This document shows positions 12,531 to 22,165 of a DNA stretch of 64,000 bases, in pieces; position 1 is the stretch's first letter; every line of letters starts with the position of its first letter. The notes under the pieces were generated by a model that ran no database searches, had not been told where the DNA came from, and saw nothing but the letters and a program-made list of their open reading frames with translations. The DNA lies in assembly GCA_964036275.1 (NCBI GenBank), contig CAXIWQ010000049.1, positions 62,001-126,000 of the forward strand, read 5' to 3'. A program made the translations under genes and the position numbers. This stretch comes from Litoditis marina (taxonomy: Eukaryota; Nematoda; Chromadorea; Rhabditida; Rhabditidae).

Positions 12531-14371
12531 AGTTTTCTGGCAGGGCTCTCAGAATCCTACGTGAAATGGTGACATGATTGTTACTTTTTGGAACAATGTT
12601 ATCATAACATTCTGAACCAACTTCCACTCGTTTTGAGAGTTTCAGACAGTTTGAACAAAGTTCATTTTTGCCGCTTCATAGCCTTCTGTACGAATATAAT
12701 GGTATAAACATGTTTGTCTGTGACGTCATAACATGCATGGTACTCAGGTTGTTTACTTGGTTTCGATTCGAAATAATTTTGCTTATCGATCTCGAAACTC
12801 GAAAGCTTGAGACAGCGTAACTAATTTGAATAGTTTTTTATTCCAAGTACAAGGTGATAATTGTATCCAGAGGTGCGTAAAATCACTAATTCATACAGTT
12901 AATAACTAACCCCAATTAAACGTTTGTAAAAATGATTATGAGTATATTTTGAACTGGTTTTGGATGATAAATACTTCGACTGAGTAATGGACTCTCATAG
13001 TTATGAGTAATCAAGCAATTCTATGGAAAAAAATGTAACAATCGAGAAAAACAATAATGGTTTCGTTTTCATAATCATGTAAGCTTTAAGAAAAATAGAA
13101 GAAAGTTGGAAAAATATTGTACTTTTTCTGTTTTGCTTAGGGAGTGGGTAAGCAAATCCGTTCTGTGGCACGGATTCTCGTGCCGTGGAACGGGATTTCG
13201 CCTTACAAAGTGCAAGCTCCGTTACAGAAGGACAAATCGATGCAAAATTCTGTTGAGCCATTGTCAGGTTATAAAATCGATGACGTCATCACTTTTACAT
13301 AAAAATGTCATAAAAATCGAGAATAACAAATTGAGCCCTAATGCCTCGACTATCTTTCTAGCAGTTGTCAGCTACGTAACATACTTTTTGTGGAAGAGAA
13401 TCGAAGCACCTTTTTGGTTTCACTGAACTCCCTTTTCGCAAAAAACGCTAAAGTCAACTTCGTTGTAGACAACATTGGGGACAATCTGATTTGATTTTTG
13501 TATAGAGCTCATGTAGTATGTAGTTACTGGAAGGATAAATGCTAATAATCTCTAACGGCACTCCATCCAGAGTCGTCAGAAAAAGGCCTAATTTTCAACT
13601 TTTATGCATTAAAAATCAATAAATCAATATTATCGATTTCTTTTGATCTTGCACTTTTGTAATGTTAAGACGTATGTTCTGTGGCAATATGAGCCGAATC
13701 GAAACAACTTTTGTTGCCGCTCAAAGCTTGTAACTCTATGTATAGGGGGGTGACAATCGCGAAATAAATAAAAAAGAATGTTCACGTTTGTTATTCATTT
13801 AAAAAAAAGCTGTTATGTACTTAGAAATAGGTTGTGGGGTGAGATCAGTTAACATTAACACCTGTTTTATTTATGAAACCGCCGTAAACAAGGTTTTAAA
13901 ACAGGCCGGAGGGAAAAGAGAGCGAGAGAGGGTGAGAGAGAGATAGAGTTTTCTGTAAACCACTAAGTCATTATGCGCTGTATGGAAAGGTCACACTAAG
14001 TCTGTTTTTTTTTTCTAAAAGGCTTATCGAGCTAAGTTAACATTGTTTTGCCCGCGCTGCTCATAAGCCGTTAACAAAATTCGGTCACGTTATCGTCTAA
14101 GCGTCTAGTGAAGCTGAGAGAACACCATGTGATACTATGTGTCAAAATACATGAATGCGTCGAATAATTATTCTAACTCAAATATTCTAAATATCGTCTA
14201 AGCAGTATGTATGAAGGCAATCATAGTCATTGCGCCGCGATACTATCAGAAAAGAGGAATTTGGGTCAAAATTAAAACTTATTACACTCTATCTCTCTCT
14301 CTCGGGGGAGAAACACCTAAACGAATAATTTTACCTGAAGGTAAAATTCCTCATGTGGTACTCCACCTCCT
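12531..14371. other. No gene seen; AT-rich filler inside the Maverick
   Basis: Contains scattered GACGTCAT motifs, a GA-rich stretch (13918-13948) and a TC-rich stretch near 14290. No open frame shows a protein signature. The motif AATCGATGACGTCATC near 13277 also occurs in the Helitron units, so part of this may be diverged Helitron sequence. Confidence 0.5.
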
Positions 14372-14850
14372 CCCGTCTCTCCCGCCGTGCCGCGGCGCGT
14401 CCCTCAATCACCCCCGCCTGGTGAACGGCCGCCTCCCGACTCTGCAATGAGATTCATAAATACACTATTAATCTGTAGAATATCAAATTTTCTCTCGGTA
14501 TGTGGGCACCAGATAACTGTGAATGAGCGAACAAAATGGATAAATCCGTACCGCGGCGGCCTGGAGGTGATGACGGTCTTCGTTCCGTCCGGATTCGAGC
14601 TCCCTTACGGTTGCCATTAGCTCCCGCACGCGGGCGGCAAGTCGCCCGCGTCACGGGTTGCGCTCCTCGCCGCGCGCCAGCCGGCTTGTTCCACGTGGCG
14701 ACTCGACGCCGGCGGCAGGCCCCCCCACGGGCGCACCACGGCAAACAGCCGTGGCGGTGCGACTCCGCTGGAGGGGCGAGGACACCCTGGGCGGGAGCGG
14801 CGGCGCCGGCGGCGGGGACCGCGGCGGCAGTGATGAGCACCGCAGCTTCT
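14372..14850. other. GC-rich island
   Basis: About 480 bp of strongly GC-rich sequence, open in several frames on both strands with Arg/Ala/Pro-rich translations, as composition alone would give. No recognisable domain. At its left side one plus-strand frame (ending 14620) finishes in FELPYGCH, reminiscent of the polymerase C-terminus. Confidence 0.5.
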
Positions 14851-15123
14851 GGAAATGTTTATTTTGCGTGTATTACCGGCTGGGTCAAACCCTGCGACCA
14901 TCATCCTACCAGCACAACTATTTTTTTATTCCTAACTTAGAGTTCGCTAGTTTAGACCCATGAGGTCTTTAAATTTACAGTACAGTGCATGTATAGTCTG
15001 AATCACAGTAACAGATGGCTACCCGATTGTCTCTTTTAACTCAGCTTCTGTAATTCTAAGATATCAATGCGTAAAACAAAGGTGATAACTAACCTGTGAG
15101 CTGCCTCGCCTGGGCCACCTTCA

Positions 15124-15876
15124 TCAATGCTTGTCGTCCCTGCAGTCCGGGCAGCGGTTGCCGTTGGGAGACCTCATGCTGGAAATATTATCGTTAATAG
15201 TGGACACCAGTCCTAGGAGCCTCTTACCGTATCATACTTTAGCTCCCAGCGACCACTTTCCGGTGCTTCGAAAACGTGTTTCACAAATATCTATGCTGGA
15301 TCGATCACAGAAAACATTGATGTTTTCACTACCTTTACGCAGTACAACCTAGAACCTTTGTATACCTACTGCGATGTTGTTAGGAAGGAAAATGACTATA
15401 CTATCAGTTCTTTAGTGTGCTCAGTCATACCGTTCCAGCTCCTAATTCAGGTTCACGTCTTTCCACGTGTAATAACACTTATATTTATTCACTAGGAAAA
15501 TAAAACATCGCAACTCACAGTTCCTCCCTGCACACGTGACACATGGTGTGCCCGCATCGGGTCACGATTGCCCGACGTTCATCTGCAAGATTCATCATTA
15601 GACCATGGCGGTGCCATAAGTTTACTTAGCTCAACTTCAACGATAACCGTATAGCGCACTCGCAAAACGCTGAACTATCCGGTTAGTTAATGTGCAAATG
15701 GTTGGTTGAATTACCGGAGAACTGGCCGAGGGCTGTTTAGGCTAGAGTCTTGTGGTAACTACGAGTGGTCCGCTAGGGTGGAAAAAACAAATTGATTCAA
15801 TAACTGTTCATTACTCACTTGAATACACACTCAGACAGATGTGGCATTCAACAGCTGAAGCGAGCGACGCGTTCAT
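15124..15876 (-). CDS. Small RING-finger protein, three exons, intact
   Basis: Exons on the minus strand are 15876-15819, 15582-15519 and 15178-15124. All three junctions use GTGAGT donors and TTGCAG/TTCCAG acceptors and keep one frame, giving 58 residues and a stop. The Cys/His spacing is canonical C3HC4: C11-x2-C14-x14-C29-x-H31-x2-C34-x2-C37-x12-C50-x2-C53, with CGHTMC and CPDCR as landmarks. RING domains usually recruit E2 enzymes for ubiquitin transfer. TTTTTTCAG sits two bases before the ATG, a plausible trans-splice acceptor. The protein is essentially a lone RING with no substrate-binding domain. It lies inside the Maverick upstream of the GC island. Alternatively it is the surviving core of a captured host gene. 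Confidence 0.78.
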
Positions 15877-16288
15877 AGCTGAAAAAACACATTTATGATC
15901 GCATCAGGCACTGATCAGTAATTGAGCGAGCTAAAGGAAGCAGACATACAGAAAATACCGTGAAAAAAGATACAAACTATGTCCATATATTATGGAGACA
16001 CCTATGAAAAAACACAATACACCGCGAGTTGGGGTGTGGTAGTAGAGTACTGGTATGGAAAAACTCTCTCAGAGTTCGCGAGCGCCCTGTAACCACGCCC
16101 CCCTACAAGCTGTGACCTGAGAAGAGTGTTGTAACTCGGGGCAAATGAACCTGATGTGTACATAACCCAGTATGATGTGCGAACCTGGGAAGAGAAACAA
16201 AGAATAATGCGTAACAAAGAGTGTTATAGTCTCAGTATTGTATCCGCTCTGACCCATGAGTTGAATGTATCATTATATCCTAGCCATT
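15877..16288. other. No gene seen between the RING gene and the integrase
   Basis: Intergenic sequence with no coding signature on either strand; probably holds the 3' end of the integrase transcript (minus strand) and the promoter of the RING gene. Confidence 0.5.
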
Positions 16289-17257
16289 TTACAAACAATT
16301 CCTTGACTCCTCTCTTGTACTTTCCTGAATCACTTTTTCCACTTTGTAGGTTCCTCCAGTATTAGTACACTTTGTCACGTCGAACTCGTAAAATATTCCT
16401 TTTATCTCCTCATCATTGAAATCTTTTAGTCGATAAACGGGTGGATCTCCTGGTACACATTCATATATACAAAACATTTCCTCGCTGTAGCCTGCCTCGT
16501 ATCCTTTCTGAAATGTCCTTCTCGCAGTCGAAATACGTACAAAATCACCAACATCCAGCTTGCACTTACGTGGTGTACCGTACTTTTCGAGAAAAATATT
16601 TTCCGTAACATCAATAGGTTTCATTTTAATAGAGCGGTTGTAGCTTGAGTTGATTCCCGCCACAATATCATCAAGAACGTTCACGTATTTACGTGTGTTT
16701 GCGTGAGTCATGTACTTTGCCACGCGCGTTTTCAAAGTTCGATTGGCTCTCTCGACGAGCGCGCATTTGAGAGGGGAGTTGGGACTGTAGTGACGTATAT
16801 GAAACTTTTTGAACAACTGTGCCACGTTCTCGTTATAGAACTCTTTTCCCTCATCAGTTATGAAGTATATCGGTTTGAACTCCTTGAACACGTCTGCGAG
16901 CGCAGCCGCCACTTCTGCTCCAGATTTACTCTTCAGTTTCCGAACATATAACATTCTAGTGTAAACATCGCTGATAGTCAGCAGAAATGTAACACCGTTG
17001 TTATCATTTTTGTAGGCGGAATAGTCGCACAAATCTGCTTGTAGGGTAAAATAACGACCACAACCGGTGGTTTTTCGTCTCGGGAATCGATGTCTGACGG
17101 GTTTGTGTCTTGTATACGCGGCGGTATCTTGTAAAAAACGTTCAACAGATTTTTTGGTAATTCCTTTATTTCGAACTGCATTTAATACATTCCTCGCTGA
17201 TGAGAAAGCCGACGGGTTCTTAGGGTTAAGAAACGCGTCTGCAATGTGTTTAGACAT
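16289..17257 (-). CDS. Maverick DDE (retroviral-like) integrase
   Basis: Integrase that inserts the element and produces the 6-bp target duplication. The frame is 322 residues from the ATG at 17257. The N-terminal part has the Polinton pattern FLNPKNPSAFSS. The catalytic core shows the three acidic residues in LQADLCDY, FITDEGKEFYN and ALVERANRT. The C-terminal third (GDFVRISTARRTFQKGY onwards) resembles the SH3/chromo-like DNA-binding tail of this family. It is the last gene of a minus-strand cluster, 30 bases after the preceding stop. The frame is unbroken and all catalytic residues are present. Confidence 0.93.
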   Translation of the reverse strand: MSKHIADAFLNPKNPSAFSSARNVLNAVRNKGITKKSVERFLQDTAAYTRHKPVRHRFPRRKTTGCGRYFTLQADLCDYSAYKNDNNGVTFLLTISDVYTRMLYVRKLKSKSGAEVAAALADVFKEFKPIYFITDEGKEFYNENVAQLFKKFHIRHYSPNSPLKCALVERANRTLKTRVAKYMTHANTRKYVNVLDDIVAGINSSYNRSIKMKPIDVTENIFLEKYGTPRKCKLDVGDFVRISTARRTFQKGYEAGYSEEMFCIYECVPGDPPVYRLKDFNDEEIKGIFYEFDVTKCTNTGGTYKVEKVIQESTREESRNCL

Positions 17258-17287
17258 GATTAACAATGAATTACAACTGCCACATTT

Positions 17288-17748
17288 TTACATATAAACG
17301 TTTTGTTCCTTGTCCTTTTTGAATTCTCCGATCCTCCATTTCTGATTTGTTTGTTTGCTCGATGTACTTTTCGGAATGCCTTTTTTGACATGTTTAATTG
17401 ACTTTGTCCGCGGTTTTCCTCTTTGGCGCGCTCTCCTCAGACACAGCAGAATTGGGGCCACCGTACCATTTATGACCAGCTCGGCTTTGGACGGGTTCTC
17501 GAGGGCATTGCTCATGGCATTCTCACCCTGATTATTATCTAAAACAAACGTCGGAGACTGTTTTTTGTCGTAATTTATGGATTCCTTATAGTTCTTGAGC
17601 CGGGCCAATAAATCCTCATAAATGGCCACCTTTTCATCATCGGGAGGGTTTTGCTAGTTGTTACCTTGGTCATCTTTTCCTGGAGAGACGCCACATTTTT
17701 TGTCTCCTCATCAATGGGAACCAGTTTGAACTTGTGATTCAGCTTCAT
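17288..17748 (-). pseudogene. Small Maverick protein upstream of integrase, one frameshift
   Basis: The first part (ATG at 17748, MKLNHKFKLVPIDEET) and the second part (EKVAIYEDLLARLKNYKE to the stop at 17288) are in different frames, linked near 17640 at a CTCCCG run by a one-base indel. The arrangement, a short N-terminal segment then a DDEK..IY..LL.RL helix, matches a protein commonly encoded next to Polinton capsid or integrase genes; its role is not known to me. The start codon overlaps the stop of the gene before it (ATGA). Confidence 0.6.
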
Positions 17749-18047
17749 AGTCGGGCAATTGCTAGGGCAGGCGTTATAAGTGCGCAAATCTCACTTTTGT
17801 CCAGTTTTCCCAAAAATTGTCGAGCCCGGGATGGGTTACGCTCTTTCGATAATGCGTAAAGTAGGGGTAAAGAAGGCTTCAGAATCTTACGCTCTCTATT
17901 AGTCAGAAATACTTTATTGTTTTCCAACAAATTGTATACAATCTCCACAAGTAGGCCAATCTCTTGAGGGGATGCGGTTTTGAGGGCGCGATTGTTTCTC
18001 GAACAATCTTGTAGAAATGCTGCGTGCTTTCGAATACGACTGCTCAT
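17745..18047 (-). CDS. Small conserved Maverick protein (100 aa)
   Basis: The start at 18047 (MSSRIRKHAAFLQDC) gives 100 residues. An upstream extension of the frame only translates DNA repeats and is rejected. The pattern of a basic N-terminus, SPQEIGLLVEIVYNLL, LT-x2-E-x-KIL and a late LSKERNP resembles a small helical protein found in many Polintons. Its function is unknown; a virion or DNA-binding role is a guess. It is first in the tight minus-strand cluster ending with the integrase. Confidence 0.6.
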   Translation of the reverse strand: MSSRIRKHAAFLQDCSRNNRALKTASPQEIGLLVEIVYNLLENNKVFLTNRERKILKPSLPLLYALSKERNPSRARQFLGKLDKSEICALITPALAIARL

Positions 18048-18094
18048 AACACGTGCACACGTGTAAATGAAACGGTATTTAGTATGTAATGTCT

Positions 18095-18290
18095 GGTATT
18101 CTCTGCAACAATTACCCAACTTTCCAAAACTTTGGGGCAACATTCGAGAACATTTACCCAACTTTCCAAAACATTTAGCCAGCATTCCAAAACTTTGGGG
18201 CAACATTGGAGAACATTTACCCAACTTTCCAAAACATTTATCCGACATTCTCAAACATTTACCTAACATTTTGCAACATTGTACTGTCAT
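18095..18290. repeat. Short tandem repeats between ATPase and small-gene cluster
   Basis: Units of the type CATTTACCCAACTTTCCAAAA and CATTCCAAAACTTTGGGGCAA alternate about eight times. The C/A-rich ACATT/AACATT rhythm resembles that inside the terminal repeats. It occupies the presumed promoter of the small-gene/integrase cluster. Confidence 0.8.
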
Positions 18291-18369
18291 TACAGGACAT
18301 TTCGAAACCTTTTTTTTATTATTTGTGTAACTGCCAAGCAGATTTTCCAAACTATTTATTACAAATATA

Positions 18370-19001
18370 TTATCCACGAGAAATGTACACTGTAGGATTT
18401 TCACTAGTAATATCTGTTAGCAGTCTGTACTTTGATTCGGTGAGCGGGTGGTTATCAACAACCAGGTGGTTGTACGGAACGGACATGGCATCATCGTAGG
18501 CCTCGAGCGCAGCTTTCCAAGTGTCTCCAAACTGCTGCATTAGAATATTTTTAACCTGCATTTTGTCGGAGTGATTTTTCAAAAGTATTATGTAGGTACT
18601 GTTGATACGGCTGGTCCTGTCCAGAAGGAATGCAGACTGTACTAGATTAAACACAGCACAATTGAGATGATGCGCGTAAACACAGAACAAGTCGTTGAGT
18701 AGCTCACGGCCAGCCCTGTCTCGCGAGAAATGCGACTGTAGATCATCTAGAACAATAATTGACCTCTGGCCTTTGTGTTCCTTGATTAACTTGATGTCGG
18801 GAGCCCCTCGATGGCCATAACCTTTGGATTTTTTCTCGGAATACCGTCATTATCGATTGCATAGAACCAAAAAATAATATCAATTGTACCGCCAAAGTAC
18901 TCATCTGCATTATCGATTATTTTACGCATGAGTGTGGTCTTGCCGCTTTGTGTAGCTCCGATTACTGTTGTCTGCGACGGGAACTTAAACGTAAACACCA
19001 T
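18370..19001 (-). pseudogene. FtsK/HerA-type DNA packaging ATPase, one frameshift
   Basis: The genome-packaging motor of Mavericks. From the ATG at 19001 the first frame has a Walker A box GATQSGKTTL (near residue 15). The second frame carries a Walker B region IIVLDDLQ (near 18740) and runs to the stop at 18370 (PTVYISRG). The two frames meet near 18800 in a CTCCCG context and differ by one base. Total length, about 210 residues, is normal for the family. Apart from the indel no stop or lost motif is seen, so an assembly error is possible. The gene diverges from the minor capsid gene at 19121 across a 119-bp gap. Confidence 0.85.
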
Positions 19002-19120
19002 AGTAGCCCGCGAAGAAGTTGTCTGATATCACGGAGCCTTGTAAGACACAACACGCCCGTGAGCATGCACATTTGCAAATGGTCATTTACGTAAGTGCGC
19101 GTCTATAAGTCGGCTGCACA
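19002..19120. promoter_or_regulatory. Divergent promoter region, ATPase / minor capsid
   Basis: 119 bp separate the start codons of two divergent structural genes. A shared control region is inferred from layout. A TATAAG-like box lies at about 19104-19109, 5' of the minor capsid start. Confidence 0.5.
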
Positions 19121-20288
19121 ATGGACTTCTATTTGACACTCCCGGCTAGCGTCGCGTCTGATTCAAAAAACACGTCATCCCGCTTCACCACGCGGCTGCC
19201 CGAGACACTGTCGTTAAAGAAAGGCCGGCATGTAATTGGTTTGACCGATATAATTTACCCCTACAGTAACACAAATATAAATTCGGATACCTCGTATACA
19301 ATACTGCTCAAGGACAAAAGTACGTTTCGTGTAGTGGTACCACATGGACATTATGGTACTGGTGAACACATTCAGGAGATTTTGAGGCTACCCAAGCGTA
19401 ACAAACGTAAAGCCCCAGAAGAGGGTGACTCAGCAAAAAATGAGGAAAGAAAAATAAAGCCAATGACCCAGCCGCATCGAAATCAGCGGTCAAGACTACA
19501 ACTAAAGCGGTGGTTACACCCGCAGAAGCGGTAAAAACGGACAATAACACAGCTACACCCGCAGCAGCTACCCCTGCGGTGAAATCTAGCGGGGCTGCGG
19601 CTACGCCCGCAGCAGCCACTCCTGTGGTAAAAACAAAAAATATCGCAACTACACCCGCCGCAGCAACTCCTGTGGTGAAATCTACCGAGGCAGCGGCTAC
19701 GCCCGCAGCAGCCAATCCCGTGGTAAAAACTGGCAATACCACGACTACACCTGCGGCAGCGTCTCCTGCGGCTAGACCCGCAAACAACTCCAGCGCTACC
19801 GCACCTGAACCAGCCACTACCACGCCGCAGCCGCCCCTCCCACGCCACATGTTGCTGATCTAGTTCGCTTCGAGTACAAAGACGTTATAAACCGGATGCA
19901 CTTGGTGATCAACACTAACTATGTTTCGAAAGTAGAACTGGAGCCCGATTTAGCCTATTTTTTGGGGTTTTTCAATAAAGTAGTGGAAAGGTCGACCACC
20001 GCAGATAGACCCATTGACTTTTACAATAATATAAGTACAATGTACATTTATTCTGACGTTGTTGATTTCTCGATTGTTGGTAATGTTAAAACTAATTTGC
20101 TACAATGTTGTCCTCTCTCCGGCACTTACGGCCAAATGATCCAGCACACGTTCAATCCAGTGCGCTACCTTCCGATTGCTCGCGATACCATTGATACTGT
20201 AACCATTGATATCCTATCCGAATTTGGTAAACCGCTTAATTTTAACTGGGGAAGTACTATTGTCACATTACATGTCAAAACTTTATGA
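19121..20288 (+). pseudogene. Minor capsid (penton-like) protein with a repetitive linker, two frame breaks
   Basis: The N-terminal part, starting MDFYLTLPAS, and the C-terminal part (YVSKVELEPDLAYFLGF to the stop at 20288) match the two ends of the Polinton single-jelly-roll minor capsid protein. Between them is a linker of about 110 residues made mainly of five 16-residue repeats of the form x4-A-x-TPAAATPVVK (about 19540-19780). One frame break falls in an A-rich run near 19450, the other in a C-rich run near 19830. Each is a single-base shift with no other damage. Polinton pentons normally lack such a linker. Confidence 0.8.
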
Positions 20289-20304
20289 ATAAATATTTTA
20301 AGAA

Positions 20305-21165
20305 ATGGAATCTGAGAATGAAAATGAAGAGGGACCTCCTCGCAGGCCCACGCCAACAATTCGTCGCCTTCTGTACGCTATACGGCGTAGCGATGACGAA
20401 GCGGCAGGACCGGATTATCCGTATCCGGTTGAGTGGATGAGGACGAGCCAGAGTTCGCCAGTGAGCAGGAGGAATCAGCTCCGCTTGTCGAGGAGGAGGA
20501 AGAGGAGGACGTAGGTGTCAATTAGTACAGAAATTTCAATTTCACCGAAAACTGGTTTACATCACGGTATTTTCCAGCCGTTCGTGTGGGCCCCGCTACC
20601 ACCGCGCAACGACCCCGCACCCATGGAGTGGGACGAGGACGATTTAGATGTGAGTTCAACTAATGACCGTGTATTTCACTATGAATACGAACACACTCAT
20701 GTGTTTTTACTCTTTTTTTCATTACAGCCTTTCTTCTTCCCGCCCGCGATGGCGACGAATTGTTGGCGTGGGCCTGCGAGGAGGAGGTATGTTTTAGTCT
20801 TACTTGAATTAAAGATCAACTGAGTCATTAGACAGAAAAATCTATTTTAAGTTCCCTCCTAACATGTGGGCAGCCATGGGGTATGGAGGCCCAGCCATGG
20901 AGCAGGGCCAGGAGGAGGAGGACCCCGACTTGGACTCCACCAGGGTGAGTTGAAATGAAAATTAACGGGTGAAATATTAACAGTTTAAATTTGTTCGTAG
21001 TTCACCAGTGCTATGTTTCAGTCGCCGGAGCCGCCGGTGGAGGAGCCGGCCGCGTACCCACCGGGGAGGGAGCCAGACGCGGAGGGCTGGTTCTTTGCGG
21101 GTCATTGCCTGGCCCGCGGCAGCAGGGTGGAGATTTTTAGTGTAACAATAAACATTTTAGTAAAA
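20305..21165 (+). CDS. Acidic, proline-rich multi-exon protein of unknown function
   Basis: Proposed exons are 20305-20510, 20578-20649, 20728-20786, 20852-20944 and from 21001 or 21022, each bounded by GTAGGT/GTGAGT/GTATGT donors and worm-type acceptors. Exon 1 starts MESENENEEG and has long acidic runs (EEEEEED) only if one base is restored near 20435. Later exons read PFVWAPLPP, MEWDEDDLD and SPEPPVEEPAAYPP. AATAAA at 21147 would end the transcript. Not a family I recognise. A disordered acidic adaptor or histone-mimic-like role would be speculation. The last exons and frame are uncertain. Confidence 0.45.
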
Positions 21166-21198
21166 AAAAACTGTTTTATTCTTAATAGTACAAATACA

Positions 21199-21612
21199 TT
21201 AGGCATGTGATACAATCTTGTTTTGGCGGCCCAGCTCCTTTTTGATCTGGGTCAGCATCGGTTTTGTGTTGGGTAGGTCCTCGCTGGTCTCTTTGGGTGG
21301 TGGCGGTATGTCTTCGAGCTTCGGGATCTTCTCGACTGTAGTTTTCTCGTCCTTGTTGGAGTTCTTCTTGACATGCTTCCGAAGAACATGTTTCATACAG
21401 GCACTTTTGCAGCTGAACATTTGTTGGCAGACGGGGCACGTGCGGTCACGAACGACGGGAATGTCGCCAAATTTGGCTTGAAACTCCTCGCGAGTCATCA
21501 GGGTTTTTGGGACCTCCACTCCTGGGTGAATTTTTTGAGCGTGTTTGTTCTTGAGAGTAGAGTTGTGGAAATGTTTGTCGCAAATAGAGCAGTAAGGAGC
21601 AGCAAAAGACAT
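21199..21612 (-). CDS. Maverick C2H2 zinc-finger protein (137 aa)
   Basis: Two C2H2 fingers: YCSICDK...H-x4-H near residues 8-29 and TCPVCQQ...H-x4-H near 58-80, separated by a conserved-looking REEFQAKFGDIP. The tail is Lys/Glu/Pro-rich. A nucleic-acid-binding role is likely. It lies 15 bp after the protease stop on the same strand, so both may be co-transcribed. A related single-finger ORF lies outside the element at 36164-36625. Confidence 0.8.
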   Translation of the reverse strand: MSFAAPYCSICDKHFHNSTLKNKHAQKIHPGVEVPKTLMTREEFQAKFGDIPVVRDRTCPVCQQMFSCKSACMKHVLRKHVKKNSNKDEKTTVEKIPKLEDIPPPPKETSEDLPNTKPMLTQIKKELGRQNKIVSHA

Positions 21613-21627
21613 GACGACCGACCAGCG

Positions 21628-22107
21628 TCACTGCAGCAGGTACGAATGATGATTTGGTTGTTCAATTTGGTATTTATACTTTTCTCGGAGGAAGTAACGT
21701 ATGAACTTGTCGTCTGACTTGACCAAATCAAAAAAATCACATACGCTGCGAAAGTTGTTTTTACGCGCCATCATAGCTATAACAAAAATACAGTATCCCC
21801 CGCACGTATACTCATAGTTTTTTTGAGGTCCAGTTTTGTTGTAGGTCACACTCTTGAAGCGGCACAGATAATTGTTTATGTGGTGATTGGGTTTCAGACC
21901 TAGAGAGCAGAAAAAGTTACAAACACCGTTTTGAACAATCAGCGCCTGCCAGTGTTCCCCACTTTTCTCGTGTGTCTGAGTGTTCACTACCAGACTAAAG
22001 TGTTTTTTACTGGTCTGCGGTAAACGGTCACAACTGAAAACGCCAATGAAATGTTTTTTGGCACAGTCATCAGCCTGTAAAATTTCTGAAATTTCTTGAC
22101 CGTACAT
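21628..22107 (-). CDS. Adenain-like capsid maturation cysteine protease
   Basis: 159 residues from the ATG at 22107; upstream codons in frame lack an ATG. The N-terminus MYGQEISEIL and the stretch GVFSCDRLP are typical of the family. The catalytic His lies in GEHWQAL, the nucleophile Cys in TCGGYC, and a Gln seven residues before it is in the place of the oxyanion Gln. The acidic residue usually found in a FFDSLG-type motif is replaced (FFCSLG). It would cleave capsid precursors. The gene diverges from the basic protein at 22166 with 58 bp between. Confidence 0.88.
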   Translation of the reverse strand: MYGQEISEILQADDCAKKHFIGVFSCDRLPQTSKKHFSLVVNTQTHEKSGEHWQALIVQNGVCNFFCSLGLKPNHHINNYLCRFKSVTYNKTGPQKNYEYTCGGYCIFVIAMMARKNNFRSVCDFFDLVKSDDKFIRYFLREKYKYQIEQPNHHSYLLQ

Positions 22108-22165
22108 AAGGACCAACCACACGCCAACTTGCTTATTGTAACAAGTGTTGTTCTGGCACGCGGTT

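Noticed and set aside
14454..14840. Long Arg/Ala/Pro-rich frames on both strands
   Set aside because: Explained by high GC content; several frames are open at once and none shows a domain.
18048..18404. N-terminal extension of the 100-residue Maverick gene
   Set aside because: It only translates short DNA tandem repeats, and the conserved part begins at the ATG at 18047.
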